In this document: positions 8,312-17,483 of the stretch, piece by piece
Position numbering within the stretch: position 1 is the first letter of the stretch
Layout: each line of letters opens with the position of its first letter
NCBI GenBank assembly: GCA_963555925.1
Contig: CAUVXJ010000060.1
Location: 17,444-81,443, forward strand
Direction: 5' to 3'
DNA from: Protofrankia sp963555925
Lineage (GTDB): Bacteria > Actinomycetota > Actinomycetes > Frankiales > Frankiaceae
DNA length: 64,000 nt
Made by a program: the position numbers and the translations under genes
The notes under the pieces: model-generated
Database searches by the model: none
What the model saw: the letters and a program-made list of their open reading frames with translations, nothing else
What the model was told of the DNA's origin: nothing

Positions 8312-10018
8312 ATGACCATTCTCAACCGACCCGCAAACGACGTCGTCGTGGCGACACCGCCGCGCGGCCTGACGCGAGGCACGCTGGCTGCGGCCGCGCT
8401 GGCGGTCTGCGTCGCCCAAGTCGGGCTGGCGATCCCGGCCGTGCTCAACGGTCAGTTCCAGCAGGATCTGGGCACCAGCTCGTCACAGTTAACCTGGATC
8501 TCCGACGCGTTCCTCGTCCCGGTCACGCTCCTCGAACTCACTTTCGGGGTCATGGGTGACCTGTTCGGGCGCAAGCGCCTCCTGATCGGGGGAACTATGC
8601 TGCTTGCCCTCGGGCAGTTCCTCGCGGTCCTCACCCCGGGAACCGGCAGTTCGACCGGGACCCGGGTGCTGGTGTTGTGGTTGGGCCAGATCATCGCGGG
8701 CGTCGGTGCCGCCGCGATCTTCCCGACGTCGCTTGCCATGATCGCAGCCGGCACGCACACCGTCCGTGACCGGTCGCGCGGCATCGCGATCTGGGCTGCG
8801 GCGTTGGCGTCGGGCGGCTTCGTCTCGCCGGTGCTCGGTGGCTTCCTGGCGCGCTACGGCTTCGGCAGCGACCCGTACGCCGGCTGGCGGTGGGCGTTCG
8901 TGGCCGTCATCGTGCTGTCGCTGATCAGCATCGGCGTGTCGGTGCGGTTCGCCCGGAACTCCGCGGCCCCTGAGGGTCGTTCGCTCGACTGGCCGGGGCA
9001 GATCACCATAGCGGTGGCGTTGTTCGCGCTGTTGTACGCCGTCATCCAGGGTCCGACGAGTGGCTGGCACAGCGGTGGCGTGATCGCCGGATTCGTGCTG
9101 GCTGCGCTGTTCCTGGTCCTGTTCGTGCTGGCGGAGCGCCGCTCGGCCGCGCCGTTGCTGCGGCTGGAGCTGTTCGCCAACCGCGCGTACTCGGTCGCCG
9201 CGGTCGCGACGGTCATCGGCATGTTCGCCTACCTCGGCACCGCCTACTCCACGAGCATCCGCCTGTCGGCGATCCAGGGGTTCACCCCGCTGAAGACCTC
9301 GATCGCGTTCATCCTGCTCAACGTGATGACGCTGGTGTTGATGCCCTTCACTTCGCGCGTCCTCGAGCATTACAACCCGCGGTGGACGCTGGGTATCAGC
9401 TTCGCGCTCGTCGCAGTCGCCGACTTCTGGCTGTCGAAAGTGTCCGCGACGAACCTGTCCATCGTGCCGATCGTGGCTCCCCTGCTCATCGCCGGTGTCG
9501 GGTTTGCGCTGGCGCTGTCGGCTATCACGGCTGTCGCGGTGAACACCGTCCCCAATCACCTCACCGGCATGGCGAGCGGGTCGACCAGCCTGCTGCGCGA
9601 CTTCGGGTTCACCCTCGGGCCGGCCATCATCGGCGCGATCGCGCTGAGCCGCGCCGCCGCGGAGGTCTCGCACAAGGTCAGCAACAACGCCGCGTTGGCC
9701 AAGGCCCTGGAGGCGTTCAACAGCTCGGCGGCCGGCGCGCCGGCGGCGCAGCAACCAGCGCTGCATGCGGCGATCGGCGCGGTGAACTCCGGACCGCTCG
9801 GGGCCAACGCCGTCCCCGCCTCGATAGCTCTGCCCGATGGCACGGTCATCCCGTTCAACCCGCTCAAGGACGTGGCCTTCCACGCTCTTGATCACGCCTA
9901 CGCTCTCGGGTACGTCGTCTGTGGTGCTGCCGCCCTGGTCGCCGCTGTGCTGGCGGCGGTCGGGCTGGGTGGTCGGTCGCACGAAGTCATGATCACTGAG
10001 GAGAGTCTGGCCGGGTGA
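8312..10018 (+). CDS. couT: MFS transporter (DHA2-like, 14 TM), probable hydroxycinnamate importer
   Basis: The protein has about 14 hydrophobic membrane segments, beginning with TLAAAALAVCVAQVGLAIPA, and the MFS motif MGDLFGRKRLLIGG in the loop after the second segment. The ATG at 8312 is chosen because CTGGAGG lies before it; an in-frame ATG-less extension to 8252 has no ribosome site. Length (568 aa) fits the DHA2 branch, best known for drug export. However, in p-coumarate gene clusters such transporters import the substrate. It is preceded by the double operator, so its expression should follow the catabolic genes. Export of toxic aromatics remains possible. Confidence 0.8.
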   Translation: MTILNRPANDVVVATPPRGLTRGTLAAAALAVCVAQVGLAIPAVLNGQFQQDLGTSSSQLTWISDAFLVPVTLLELTFGVMGDLFGRKRLLIGGTMLLALGQFLAVLTPGTGSSTGTRVLVLWLGQIIAGVGAAAIFPTSLAMIAAGTHTVRDRSRGIAIWAAALASGGFVSPVLGGFLARYGFGSDPYAGWRWAFVAVIVLSLISIGVSVRFARNSAAPEGRSLDWPGQITIAVALFALLYAVIQGPTSGWHSGGVIAGFVLAALFLVLFVLAERRSAAPLLRLELFANRAYSVAAVATVIGMFAYLGTAYSTSIRLSAIQGFTPLKTSIAFILLNVMTLVLMPFTSRVLEHYNPRWTLGISFALVAVADFWLSKVSATNLSIVPIVAPLLIAGVGFALALSAITAVAVNTVPNHLTGMASGSTSLLRDFGFTLGPAIIGAIALSRAAAEVSHKVSNNAALAKALEAFNSSAAGAPAAQQPALHAAIGAVNSGPLGANAVPASIALPDGTVIPFNPLKDVAFHALDHAYALGYVVCGAAALVAAVLAAVGLGGRSHEVMITEESLAG

Positions 10019-10159
10019 TGTGATCGGCTCGGGCAGCTGCGGCGACGGTTGCCTGGCGGGGCTGTGGGGGAGGCAGGGCCGGGCGAGATCCACGATCGGG
10101 TCGTGGCCGCCAGCCGCGGTCCGCCAGCCGTTGTCGCCCCAGCGTGGATCTGAGATAGT

Positions 10160-10170
10160 CAGGAAACCTG
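10160..10170 (+). promoter_or_regulatory. CouR-type operator upstream of couN
   Basis: CAGGAAACCTG is identical to one arm of the double operator at 8204-8236 and lies 64 bp before the start of the dehydrogenase gene, pointing to a second repressed promoter for the enzyme genes. Confidence 0.7.
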
Positions 10171-10233
10171 CTTAATTGGGCGGTCGGCCCGACTGGCCGC
10201 ACGGCACGCAGCCCCAGCGAGAGGAGTCCACGG

Positions 10234-11160
10234 ATGACGCCAGGACGGGGGACAGACGGCCCCCTCGACGGCAGGGTCGCGATCATCACGGGCAGCGGCA
10301 GGGGGCTCGGGCTCGCCTACGCGCGGGCGCTCGCGGCGGCCGGTGCCGCTGTCGTCGTCAACGACGTCGACGCCGAGGTCGCCGACGCGGCGGCGCGATC
10401 CATCGCCGACACCGGCGGCCGGGCTGTCGCACATGTTGGCGCCGTCGGCTCCACCGACGTCGCGCAGGCGCTGGTGGACCGAGCGGTCGCGGAGTTCGGC
10501 CGCCTCGACATCCTCATCACCAACGCCGGCATCCTGCGTGACACGGTGTTGTGGAAGATGACTGACGAGGACTTCGACGACGTCGTCAGCGTGCATCTGC
10601 GTGGCACGTTCACCTGTGTGCGCGCCGCCGCCACCCGTATGCGCGAGCAGGGGGAGGGCGGCCGCATCATCTGCGTCGGCTCGCCCACCGGCCAGGTCGG
10701 CAACTTCGGTCAGACGAACTACGCGGCGGCGAAGGCCGGGATCGTCGGCATGGTGCGAACCTGGGCGCTTGAGCTCGCCCGCGCGCGGATCACCGTCAAC
10801 GCGGTGATTCCCGTGGCCGCCACCGGCATGACCGAGACCGCCCCGTTCCTGAAGCCGTACGTCGACGCGCTGCATGCCGGTGAGCCGCTGCCGCCCTACG
10901 CCCGCCGTGAGCTCAGCTTCGGGCCGCCCGAGGACGTGGCGGGGCTCCTGGTGTTCCTCGCCTCTGACGCCGCCGCCGACGTCAGCGGCCAGGCCGTCGG
11001 GCTTGGCGGCGACCGGCTCGCGCTGTGGTCGCATCCCACCGAAGCGGTGGTGGCCTTCGCCGACGGTGGCTGGAGCGCGCAGGCGATCGCCGACGTCTGG
11101 CCCAAGGAGTTCACCGGCCAGCTGCAGACCGTCGGCCAGACCTTCCCGGAAGCCTACTAA
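10234..11160 (+). CDS. couN: SDR dehydrogenase, probable hydroxyphenyl-beta-hydroxyacyl-CoA dehydrogenase
   Basis: A 308-residue short-chain dehydrogenase: cofactor motif TGSGRGLGLAYA, NAG motif ILITNAGILRD, and the catalytic Ser-Tyr-Lys in GSPTGQVGNFGQTNYAAAKAG. The longer C-terminus resembles the hydroxyacyl-CoA dehydrogenase part of type 2 multifunctional enzymes. In cou-type pathways this enzyme oxidises the beta-hydroxy group of 3-(4-hydroxyphenyl)-3-hydroxypropanoyl-CoA to the beta-keto thioester. GAGGAG at 10221-10226 sets the ATG start. It opens the enzyme operon and is followed after 12 bp by the hydrolase gene. Confidence 0.8.
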   Translation: MTPGRGTDGPLDGRVAIITGSGRGLGLAYARALAAAGAAVVVNDVDAEVADAAARSIADTGGRAVAHVGAVGSTDVAQALVDRAVAEFGRLDILITNAGILRDTVLWKMTDEDFDDVVSVHLRGTFTCVRAAATRMREQGEGGRIICVGSPTGQVGNFGQTNYAAAKAGIVGMVRTWALELARARITVNAVIPVAATGMTETAPFLKPYVDALHAGEPLPPYARRELSFGPPEDVAGLLVFLASDAAADVSGQAVGLGGDRLALWSHPTEAVVAFADGGWSAQAIADVWPKEFTGQLQTVGQTFPEAY

Positions 11161-11172
11161 CGGAGTGTCGTG

Positions 11173-12048
11173 ATGGGTATCGACCTCGACGCGGTCACCG
11201 CGATCGACACACACGTGCATGTCGAGTCCGACGGCCACGGGCACTGCTCGCTGGACGAGGAACTGATGGCGGCGTCGGCGGCGTACTTCAAGGCGGGGGA
11301 GAACCGAACACCCGACCTGGCCGCCATCGCCGAGTACTACCGCGAGCGCAACCTGGCCGCCGTGGTCTTCACCGTCGACGCACACACGGCCACCGGCCAT
11401 CCGGCGCTCTCCAGCCAGGACATCGTCGCCGCGGCGGCGAAGTACGACGACGTCGTGATCCCGTTCGCCTCCGTCGACCCGCACGACGGGGCGTCCGCGG
11501 TGGACCGACTGCGTGACCTCGCCGCGGCCGGGGCACGTGGTCTCAAGCTGCACCCGTCCATGCAGGCATTCAGCCCGAATGACAGGACGCACTATCCGCT
11601 CTACGAAGCCGCGACCGAACTCGGCCTGCCGGTCGTCTTCCACACCGGGCAGACCGGTATCGGCGCCGGTCTGCCGGGCGGGCGCGGCATCAAGCTTCGC
11701 TACTCCGACCCGATGCTCATCGACGACGTCGCCGCGGACCACCCGCAGCTGACCATCGTCCTGGCCCATCCGTCGGTGCCGTGGCAGGACGCGGCGATCT
11801 CGATCGCGACGCACAAGGCGAACGTGTTCATCGATCTTTCCGGCTGGTCACCGAAGTACTTCCCGCCGCAGCTCGTACGGGCCGCCAACGGCCTGCTCAA
11901 GCACAAGGTGCTGTTCGGCTCGGACTACCCGGTGATCACGCCGGACCGGTGGCTGGCCGACTTCGCCGCGCTGGAGCTCAAACCGGAGGTGCGGCCGCTG
12001 ATCCTGAAGGACAACGCCGCGCGCATGCTCGGGTTGGGGCCGGTCTGA
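11173..12048 (+). CDS. couO: Amidohydrolase-family beta-ketoacyl-CoA hydrolase
   Basis: A TIM-barrel amidohydrolase (amidohydrolase-2 type): metal-binding IDTHVHVE at the N-terminus, GLKLHPSMQAF, VVFHTGQTGI, the conserved LAHPS and the late aspartate in VLFGSDYPVI. In Rhodococcus the CouO-type amidohydrolase cleaves 4-hydroxyphenyl-beta-ketoacyl-CoA to 4-hydroxybenzoate and acetyl-CoA, the step that shortens the side chain; ferulate would give vanillate. The ATG at 11173 is favoured over GTG at 11170 because GGAG at 11162-11165 then has seven bases of spacing. It sits between the dehydrogenase and ligase genes. Homologues in ACMSD-like decarboxylases share the fold, so context decides the call. 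Confidence 0.78.
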   Translation: MGIDLDAVTAIDTHVHVESDGHGHCSLDEELMAASAAYFKAGENRTPDLAAIAEYYRERNLAAVVFTVDAHTATGHPALSSQDIVAAAAKYDDVVIPFASVDPHDGASAVDRLRDLAAAGARGLKLHPSMQAFSPNDRTHYPLYEAATELGLPVVFHTGQTGIGAGLPGGRGIKLRYSDPMLIDDVAADHPQLTIVLAHPSVPWQDAAISIATHKANVFIDLSGWSPKYFPPQLVRAANGLLKHKVLFGSDYPVITPDRWLADFAALELKPEVRPLILKDNAARMLGLGPV

Positions 12049-12081
12049 TGGATCTTCGATGGCGGACGGGAGGCTGACGCG

Positions 12082-13749
12082 ATGGCGGACTACGGACTGG
12101 GCAGCTGGCCGGCTCGTCGCGCCCGCATCAACGGCGCGGACGTAGCGTTGCGCCAGCACACAGAGTCCGGAGAGCACAGCGAGCACGGGGAGCAGTCGGC
12201 AGACCGCAGCCTGACCTACGCCGAACTGGCCGCCCGGGTCGAGGGTTTGAGCCGGGCGTTTGCCGAACTCGGCGTGGGCCACGGCGACCGGGTGGCTTAC
12301 CTCGGCCCGAACGACATCGCGACCTTCGAGGTCTTCTTCGCCACCGCCCGGCTGGGCGCGATCTTCGTCCCGTTCAACACCCGACTGGCGGCGGACGAGA
12401 TCGCCTACCTGCTCGACGACGCGCGTCCAACGGTCCTGGTCTACGGCCCGGAGCTGGCCGATCTGGTGGTCGCGGTGGACCCGGCCGCACACGGGGTCGC
12501 CGCGGTCGTGTCGGTGGCCGGGTCCGGGCCGGGTAGCTACGCCGCACTTCTGCACGCCGCGGCGGGGGCCGGGGTGGGGGCCGCGGCGGGCCACTGCGTG
12601 GTGCGTTCGGAGGTGGCACTGTCCGACGACGCGGTGATCCTCTACACCAGCGGCACCACCGGTCGCCCGAAGGGCGCCGTGCTCAGCCACGCGAACATGA
12701 CGTTCAACACGATGAACCAGTTGGCGCACGCGGATGTCCTGACCAGCGACGTGGCCCTCTGCATGGCTCCCCTGTTCCACGCGGCCGGGCTCGGACAGGT
12801 GAGCCTGCCGACCCTGTTCAAGGGTGGCACCGTCGTCGTCGCTGCGAGATTCGACCCGGGCTACGTGCTGTCGGCGATCGCCGCACTGCGCATCGCGTCG
12901 TTCTCCGCCGTGCCGACGATGCTGCAGATGCTGTGCGAGCATCCGGACTTCGCCGCGGCGGACCTCAGCTCCCTACGCTTCGTGATCTACGGGGGGTCGA
13001 CGGTCGCCGAGCGTGTCGCGGTCGCCTGGCAGCGCCGTGGCGTGCCGCTCCTGCAGGGCTACGGGATGACCGAGGCCAGCCCCGGCGTCTACCTGGCGGT
13101 GCCGGAGGGCGCGGCCGCGCGGCCGATCTCGATCGGCGTGCCGCACTTCTTCACCGACGTGTCGCTGGCCGCCGGGACCGACGAGCCGGAGCCGGGGACG
13201 TCCGGCGAACTGCTGGTGCGCGGCCTCAACGTGTTCCGCGGGTACTGGAACCGGCCGGCGGACACCGACCGTGCCTTCACCGACGGCTGGTTCCGCTCCG
13301 GTGACGTCGTGCGGGTCGCCGAGGACGGCTGGGCCTACGTCGTCGACCGAGTCACGGATGTGATCATCTCCGGTGGGGAGAACGTCTACCCGGTCGAGGT
13401 CGAGGCGGTGCTCAACGCGCTGCCGGGCGTGGTCGACGCCGCGGTCGTCGGGGTCGCCGACGACCGCTGGGGCGAAGTCGGATTCGCCTTCGTCATCGCT
13501 GACCCGGATGCCTGGACCGAGGAGTCCTTGCGGGCCGCGCTGCGGGCCCGCCTGGCTTCCTTCAAGATCCCGAAATATGTGCGGTTCATCCCGACTCTCC
13601 CGCGAACCGCTACCGGGAAGGTTCGCAAACAGGACCTTCGCGCCACCGCGGCCACCGCGGCCACCGCGGCCACCGCGCTCGGCGCGGCCGGGACCCAACC
13701 TTCCATTGAGGAGACAGACCGTGTCCACAGTCGTCGACACCCTGGCTGA
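12082..13749 (+). CDS. couL: Acyl-CoA synthetase, probable hydroxycinnamate-CoA ligase
   Basis: An ANL-family ligase of 555 residues: P-loop LYTSGTTGRPKGAVLSH, the GYGMTEASP adenylate motif, GWFRSGDVVRV, the hinge, and the catalytic lysine in RTATGKVRKQDL. It would activate p-coumarate or ferulate with ATP and CoA to start the pathway. GGGAGG at 12068-12073 sets the ATG. The C-terminus is extended by an ATAATAATA tract encoded by GCGGCCACC repeats and runs 29 bp into the next gene, so the two are translationally coupled. Substrate is inferred from the operon; medium-chain or benzoate-type acids are alternatives. Confidence 0.82.
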   Translation: MADYGLGSWPARRARINGADVALRQHTESGEHSEHGEQSADRSLTYAELAARVEGLSRAFAELGVGHGDRVAYLGPNDIATFEVFFATARLGAIFVPFNTRLAADEIAYLLDDARPTVLVYGPELADLVVAVDPAAHGVAAVVSVAGSGPGSYAALLHAAAGAGVGAAAGHCVVRSEVALSDDAVILYTSGTTGRPKGAVLSHANMTFNTMNQLAHADVLTSDVALCMAPLFHAAGLGQVSLPTLFKGGTVVVAARFDPGYVLSAIAALRIASFSAVPTMLQMLCEHPDFAAADLSSLRFVIYGGSTVAERVAVAWQRRGVPLLQGYGMTEASPGVYLAVPEGAAARPISIGVPHFFTDVSLAAGTDEPEPGTSGELLVRGLNVFRGYWNRPADTDRAFTDGWFRSGDVVRVAEDGWAYVVDRVTDVIISGGENVYPVEVEAVLNALPGVVDAAVVGVADDRWGEVGFAFVIADPDAWTEESLRAALRARLASFKIPKYVRFIPTLPRTATGKVRKQDLRATAATAATAATALGAAGTQPSIEETDRVHSRRHPG

Positions 13750-14176
13750 CCTGACCCCGCTGGTCGGCAAGAGTCTGGGCGCCAGTTCGTGGGTAGAGAT
13801 CGACCAGCACCGCATCGACACCTTCGCCGATGCGACCGGCGACCAGCAGTGGATCCACACCGACCCGGCGCGGGCCAAGGACGGGCCGTTCGGTACGACG
13901 ATCGCGCACGGTTATCTCACCCTGTCACTGCTGATCCCGCTGTGGTCGGAGTTGCTGGACGTCCGCGAGGTCCGCACCAAGGTGAACTACGGCCTGGGCA
14001 AGGTGCGTTTCCCAGCGCCGGTTGCGGTGGGGTCGAAGGTGCGGGTGACGGCGACCCTGGTGGGGCTTGAACCGGTCGACGGCGGGATGCAGCTCACCAT
14101 CGACGCGGTGATCGAGCGCGACGGTGGTGGCAAGCCGGTGTGCGTCGCCCAGCCGATTTTCCGCTTTCTCATCTAG
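13721..14176 (+). CDS. couM: MaoC-family hydratase, probable hydroxycinnamoyl-CoA hydratase
   Basis: The 151-residue hot-dog protein contains the MaoC/R-hydratase motif FADATGDQQWIHTDP followed by GPFGTTIAHGYLTLSLL, with catalytic Asp and His. It should add water to the double bond of p-coumaroyl-CoA, supplying the substrate for the SDR at 10234. The start is GTG at 13721 with GAGGAG at 13708-13713, inside the end of the ligase gene; the frame is open further upstream but that part only shadows the ligase. It is the last gene of the operon; its TAG touches a dispersed hairpin repeat. Confidence 0.82.
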   Translation: MSTVVDTLADLTPLVGKSLGASSWVEIDQHRIDTFADATGDQQWIHTDPARAKDGPFGTTIAHGYLTLSLLIPLWSELLDVREVRTKVNYGLGKVRFPAPVAVGSKVRVTATLVGLEPVDGGMQLTIDAVIERDGGGKPVCVAQPIFRFLI

Positions 14177-14200
14177 AGCGTCCCCTATTGCCGGTCGCTC
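14176..14200 (+). repeat. Dispersed hairpin repeat, copy A
   Basis: GAGCG at 14176-14180 and CGCTC at 14196-14200 bracket the core CCCCTATTGCCGG. It abuts the couM stop. Related copies occur near 18130, 41300, 41331, 42380, 43483 and 45495. Confidence 0.75.
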
Positions 14201-14302
14201 TTGGTCTCGCGGCACTATTCACCTGCGACGGCACCAGGTAGAACCGAGATGGGGAGGCGCAACCCGGTAAGGACTGTTTCCGAACGAGTGCGGAGGTGCA
14301 GT

Positions 14303-15532
14303 GTGGCTGACAACCGCGGGGTGGCGTACATGGAGCCCGGCCGGGTCGAGGTGGTCGACCTGGACTTTCCCGGGCTGGTCTTACAGGACGGGCCGGGGGT
14401 CAACCCGGCGAACGTGGGCCGGCAGTGCCCGCACGGCGTCATCCTGAAGGTGGTGTCGACCAATATCTGCGGCAGCGACCAGCACATGGTCCGCGGCCGG
14501 ACGACCGCGCCGGCCGGGCTGGTCCTCGGCCATGAGATCACCGGTGAGGTCATCGAGACCGGTCGGGACGTCGAGTTCATCAAGGCCGGGGACCTCGTCT
14601 CCGTCCCGTTCAACATCGCCTGCGGCCGCTGCCGCAACTGCAAGGAACGCAAGACCGGCATCTGCCTGACCGTCAACCCGGACCGGCCTGGGTCGGCCTA
14701 CGGCTACGTCGACATGGGCGGCTGGGTCGGCGGCCAGGCAGAGTACGTGATGGTCCCCTACGCCGACTGGAACCTGTTGCGCTTCCCCGACCGGGACCAG
14801 GCCATGGCGAAGATCCTCGATTTGACGATGCTGTCGGACATCTTCCCCACCGGCTTCCACGGCTGTGTCACCGCCGGGGTCGGCCCCGGCTCCACTGTGT
14901 ACATCGCCGGCGCCGGCCCGGTGGGGCTGGCCGCGGCGGCGTCCGCGTTCCTGCTGGGTGCCGCGGTGGTCATCGTCGGTGACCTCAACGCCGAGCGGCT
15001 GGCGCAGGCCCGCAGCTTCGGGTGCGCGACCGTCGACGTGTCACTCGGTGACCTCGGCGGCCAGATCGCGGAGATCCTCGGTGAGCCGGAGGTGGACTGC
15101 GCGGTCGACGCGGTCGGGTTCGAGGCCCGCGGGCACGCCCCGGACGCCGCCGAGGCGCCCGCCGCCGTCCTGAACGCGGTCATGGAGATCACCCGGGCCG
15201 GCGGGTCGATCGGCATTCCCGGGCTGTATGTGACCGGTGACCCGGGCGCGGCCGACGAGGCGGCGAAGGTCGGCTCGCTGTCGATCCGGATCGGGCTGGG
15301 CTGGGCCCGCTCGCACGCCTTGTTCACCGGCCAGTGCCCGGTGATGACGTATCACCGACAGCTGATGATGGCGATCCTGCACGACCGGGTACAGATCGCG
15401 AAGGCGGTCAACGCCACCCCTATCCCGCTGGAGCAGGCCCCCGCCGGCTACCGCACCTTCGATCAGGGTGCGGCCCGCAAGTACGTCCTCGACCCCCACG
15501 GCCTGCTCGCCAGCACCACGTCTACCGCCTGA
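14303..15532 (+). CDS. fdhA: Zinc-dependent formaldehyde dehydrogenase, glutathione-independent type
   Basis: A 409-residue medium-chain dehydrogenase: catalytic zinc site STNICGSDQHMVRG and LGHEITGEVIE, structural-zinc cysteines in ACGRCRNCKERKTGIC, and the GAGPVGLAAAA cofactor motif. The insertion RPGSAYGYVDMGGWVGGQAE is typical of the FdhA group that oxidises formaldehyde to formate without added thiol by keeping NAD bound. The start GTG at 14303 follows GGAGG at 14292-14296; an open extension to 14201 has no such site. Formaldehyde is released when vanillate is O-demethylated, and a VanB-like reductase lies 0.9 kb downstream, so detoxification in the same pathway is likely. Confidence 0.85.
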   Translation: MADNRGVAYMEPGRVEVVDLDFPGLVLQDGPGVNPANVGRQCPHGVILKVVSTNICGSDQHMVRGRTTAPAGLVLGHEITGEVIETGRDVEFIKAGDLVSVPFNIACGRCRNCKERKTGICLTVNPDRPGSAYGYVDMGGWVGGQAEYVMVPYADWNLLRFPDRDQAMAKILDLTMLSDIFPTGFHGCVTAGVGPGSTVYIAGAGPVGLAAAASAFLLGAAVVIVGDLNAERLAQARSFGCATVDVSLGDLGGQIAEILGEPEVDCAVDAVGFEARGHAPDAAEAPAAVLNAVMEITRAGGSIGIPGLYVTGDPGAADEAAKVGSLSIRIGLGWARSHALFTGQCPVMTYHRQLMMAILHDRVQIAKAVNATPIPLEQAPAGYRTFDQGAARKYVLDPHGLLASTTSTA

Positions 15533-15604
15533 GGAGTGTGTCGGTGAGCGTATTCGTCTCCTCGGCTTGTCACCCGACGAGGTGGCGGGGCAGCCCGTGT
15601 TCTA

Positions 15605-16107
15605 CTGGTTAAGGAGTTTGGGTCGATCGGGCGCGCTGGTTTCCCGGGAGATAGCGGCGATTTCGCCGTCCGGCTGGACCAGGGCCGGCAATGCGGCGCC
15701 CGACGCAAGGATGGCGATGTCATGGGGCAGCCAAAGCCCACCCGACAGGCTGGCTCCCGGGAGCGCTCGCGCACCATGTGAAACTGCTGGAGCGCGTCCG
15801 TGCCAACCGGTGCTGACACGGGCGAGAAAGCCAGGTGCCCGGCGTTCGGCAGCCAGTCCATCGGCGTCATCTCGTCGAGGCCGGTGACACCATTGTTGAT
15901 TGTATGGCGGTCGCGCTGGACATGACCACCACGCTCGCTGTGTTCGGAATGGGTGTAGAACTTCGCGCTCGGGATCTGACCGAAGGCGTCCTTGATGATC
16001 CCGTAGTAGGTCAAGTCTCCCACCACCGCGCGGAAGCGTGCACGTGCGGTATCGAAGTGCGCTGGGTCGACGTCGGGCGGTAACAAACGGGAAGGACCGG
16101 AGGCCAT
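15605..16107 (-). pseudogene. Decayed vanillyl-alcohol-oxidase/4-cresol-dehydrogenase-type flavoprotein
   Basis: From the ATG at 16107 the frame starts SRLLPPDVDPAHFDTARARF, like the N-terminus of VAO-family flavoenzymes, but jumps after about 30 residues to YYGIIKDAFGQIPSAKFYTH and then DWLPNAGHLAFSPVSAPVGT, which belong to the C-terminal part of such proteins. The FAD-binding middle is missing and the homologous reading is lost after MVRERS, so both a large deletion and a frameshift are indicated. Intact members oxidise vanillyl alcohol, eugenol or 4-alkylphenols, fitting the aromatic theme of the neighbourhood. No function is expected now. Confidence 0.6.
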
Positions 16108-16427
16108 GGATATGACTCCTCATCACAGGCGTGGCGGACCGACCAGCGGGCGGGGCGCGGCTGTCGGCTAGAATTGGGCGGACCATCTCGAATCCGAACC
16201 GGTCGTTATCCCCGAGCGCACGGAGCTCGTGGGGGTGGTACAGTGCGCCACCAATCCGTCAAGCTTGATCCAGATTTCGGGTGCGCGTCAACGTCAGCGA
16301 CATATGATGTACGCTGGCCGGGACAATTCGCCGGTCCGACCCGTCATTCGCAGGTTGCCTTACATTCCCCGGCTCGGTTAGCGTCTGCGTCGCAGACGGT
16401 TAGCGCGCCGGGCTGAGAAATGAGGAG
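16108..16427 (+). promoter_or_regulatory. Promoter region of the reductase with small palindrome
   Basis: This 320-bp gap upstream of the reductase contains GTCTGCG-T-CGCAGAC (16383-16397), a perfect 7-bp inverted repeat, itself bracketed by two direct copies of GGTTAGCG (16376-16383 and 16398-16405). It lies about 30 bp before the start codon, a good place for a repressor site. Nothing else coding was recognised. Confidence 0.5.
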
Positions 16428-16436
16428 ATGGTTGAC

Positions 16437-17483
16437 GTGACCGGGCTGCCCGCCACCACCCTGCCCGCCACCACCGTGGCTTCGCCGGGTGTCGCCGCGG
16501 TCGGCCCGAGCCGGGGGCTTGAGTTCGACGGTTCCGTTGTCGTCCGTACCCGGCGCAGCGAATCCGACGGCGTGGTGTCTTTGCAGCTCGAGGATGCCTC
16601 GGGAGCGTCGCTGCCGGGGTGGGCCCCGGGCGCTCACATCGATCTCGTGTTGCCCAACGGGCTCGTGCGGCAGTACTCACTGTGCGGTCCGGCCGCCGAC
16701 TATGGCACGTGGCGGATCGGTGTGCTTCGCGAGCCGGCGGGCCGGGGTGGGTCGGTCTGGATCCACGACAACGCCCAGGCGGGCACCGAGCTGCGCGTCC
16801 GGGGGCCGCGCAACAACTTCGCGCTGCGGGCGGCGTCCCGCTACGTGTTCATCGCCGGCGGCATCGGGATCACCCCGCTGCTGTCCATGGTGGCGGCGGC
16901 CGAAGCAGCGGGTGCGGACTGGACGCTGCACTACGGCGGGCGGCGCCGGGCGTCGATGGCCTTTCTCGACGAGCTCGCACGTTATGGGGACAGGGTGCGG
17001 GTGCGCCCTGAGGACGAGGTCGGGATGCTTGACCTGGCCGCGATCCTGAGCGAGCCGTCGCCGTCGACGCTGGTGTACTGCTGCGGGCCGGCGGGCCTGA
17101 TCGATGCCGTCGAGTCGCGCTGCACGTCGTGGGCGTCCGGAGCCCTGCACGTAGAGCGGTTTGCCGCCGCGGCGTCCACGGTGGCGGCATCGGGGGCGTC
17201 GGCCGAGGCCGCCAACCGGCCGATCGAGGTTGAGTGCCGGCGCTCGGGAATCACGCTGACGGTACCGCCGGAACTGTCGATTCTTCAGGTGGTCGAGAAC
17301 GCCGGTCTGGGGGTCCTGTCCTCGTGCGCCGAGGGTATCTGCGGGACCTGCGAAACGGCGGTCCTGGATGGCGAGGTCGATCATCGAGACTCGCTGCTGA
17401 CCGACGAGGAACGTGCCACGAACGAGATGATGATGATCTGCGTTTCACGCGCGAGGCACGACCGCCTCGTGCTGGATCTGTAG
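16437..17483 (+). CDS. FMN/2Fe-2S oxidoreductase, VanB (phthalate dioxygenase reductase) type
   Basis: Domain order is that of class IA oxygenase reductases: flavin domain with RQYSLCG, NAD domain with FIAGGIGITPLLSM and YCCGPAGLID, and a C-terminal plant-type ferredoxin with the cysteines in SSCAEGICGTC plus a fourth in MMMICVSRA. It should pass electrons from NADH to a Rieske oxygenase. VanB of vanillate O-demethylase has this build, and a VanA-like oxygenase lies at 42.4 kb, but the split Rieske pair at 61-63 kb also has no reductase next to it. GAGGAG at 16422-16427 touches the ATG at 16428, so the GTG at 16437 is the better start. Confidence 0.85.
   Translation: MTGLPATTLPATTVASPGVAAVGPSRGLEFDGSVVVRTRRSESDGVVSLQLEDASGASLPGWAPGAHIDLVLPNGLVRQYSLCGPAADYGTWRIGVLREPAGRGGSVWIHDNAQAGTELRVRGPRNNFALRAASRYVFIAGGIGITPLLSMVAAAEAAGADWTLHYGGRRRASMAFLDELARYGDRVRVRPEDEVGMLDLAAILSEPSPSTLVYCCGPAGLIDAVESRCTSWASGALHVERFAAAASTVAASGASAEAANRPIEVECRRSGITLTVPPELSILQVVENAGLGVLSSCAEGICGTCETAVLDGEVDHRDSLLTDEERATNEMMMICVSRARHDRLVLDL

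Noticed and set aside
8489..10093. 534-codon minus-strand frame opposite couT
   Set aside because: Arginine/glutamine/histidine-rich composition typical of an antisense shadow in GC-rich DNA; the plus strand encodes a clear MFS protein.
10159..11814. Large minus-strand frame opposite couN/couO
   Set aside because: Shadow frame without recognisable motifs.
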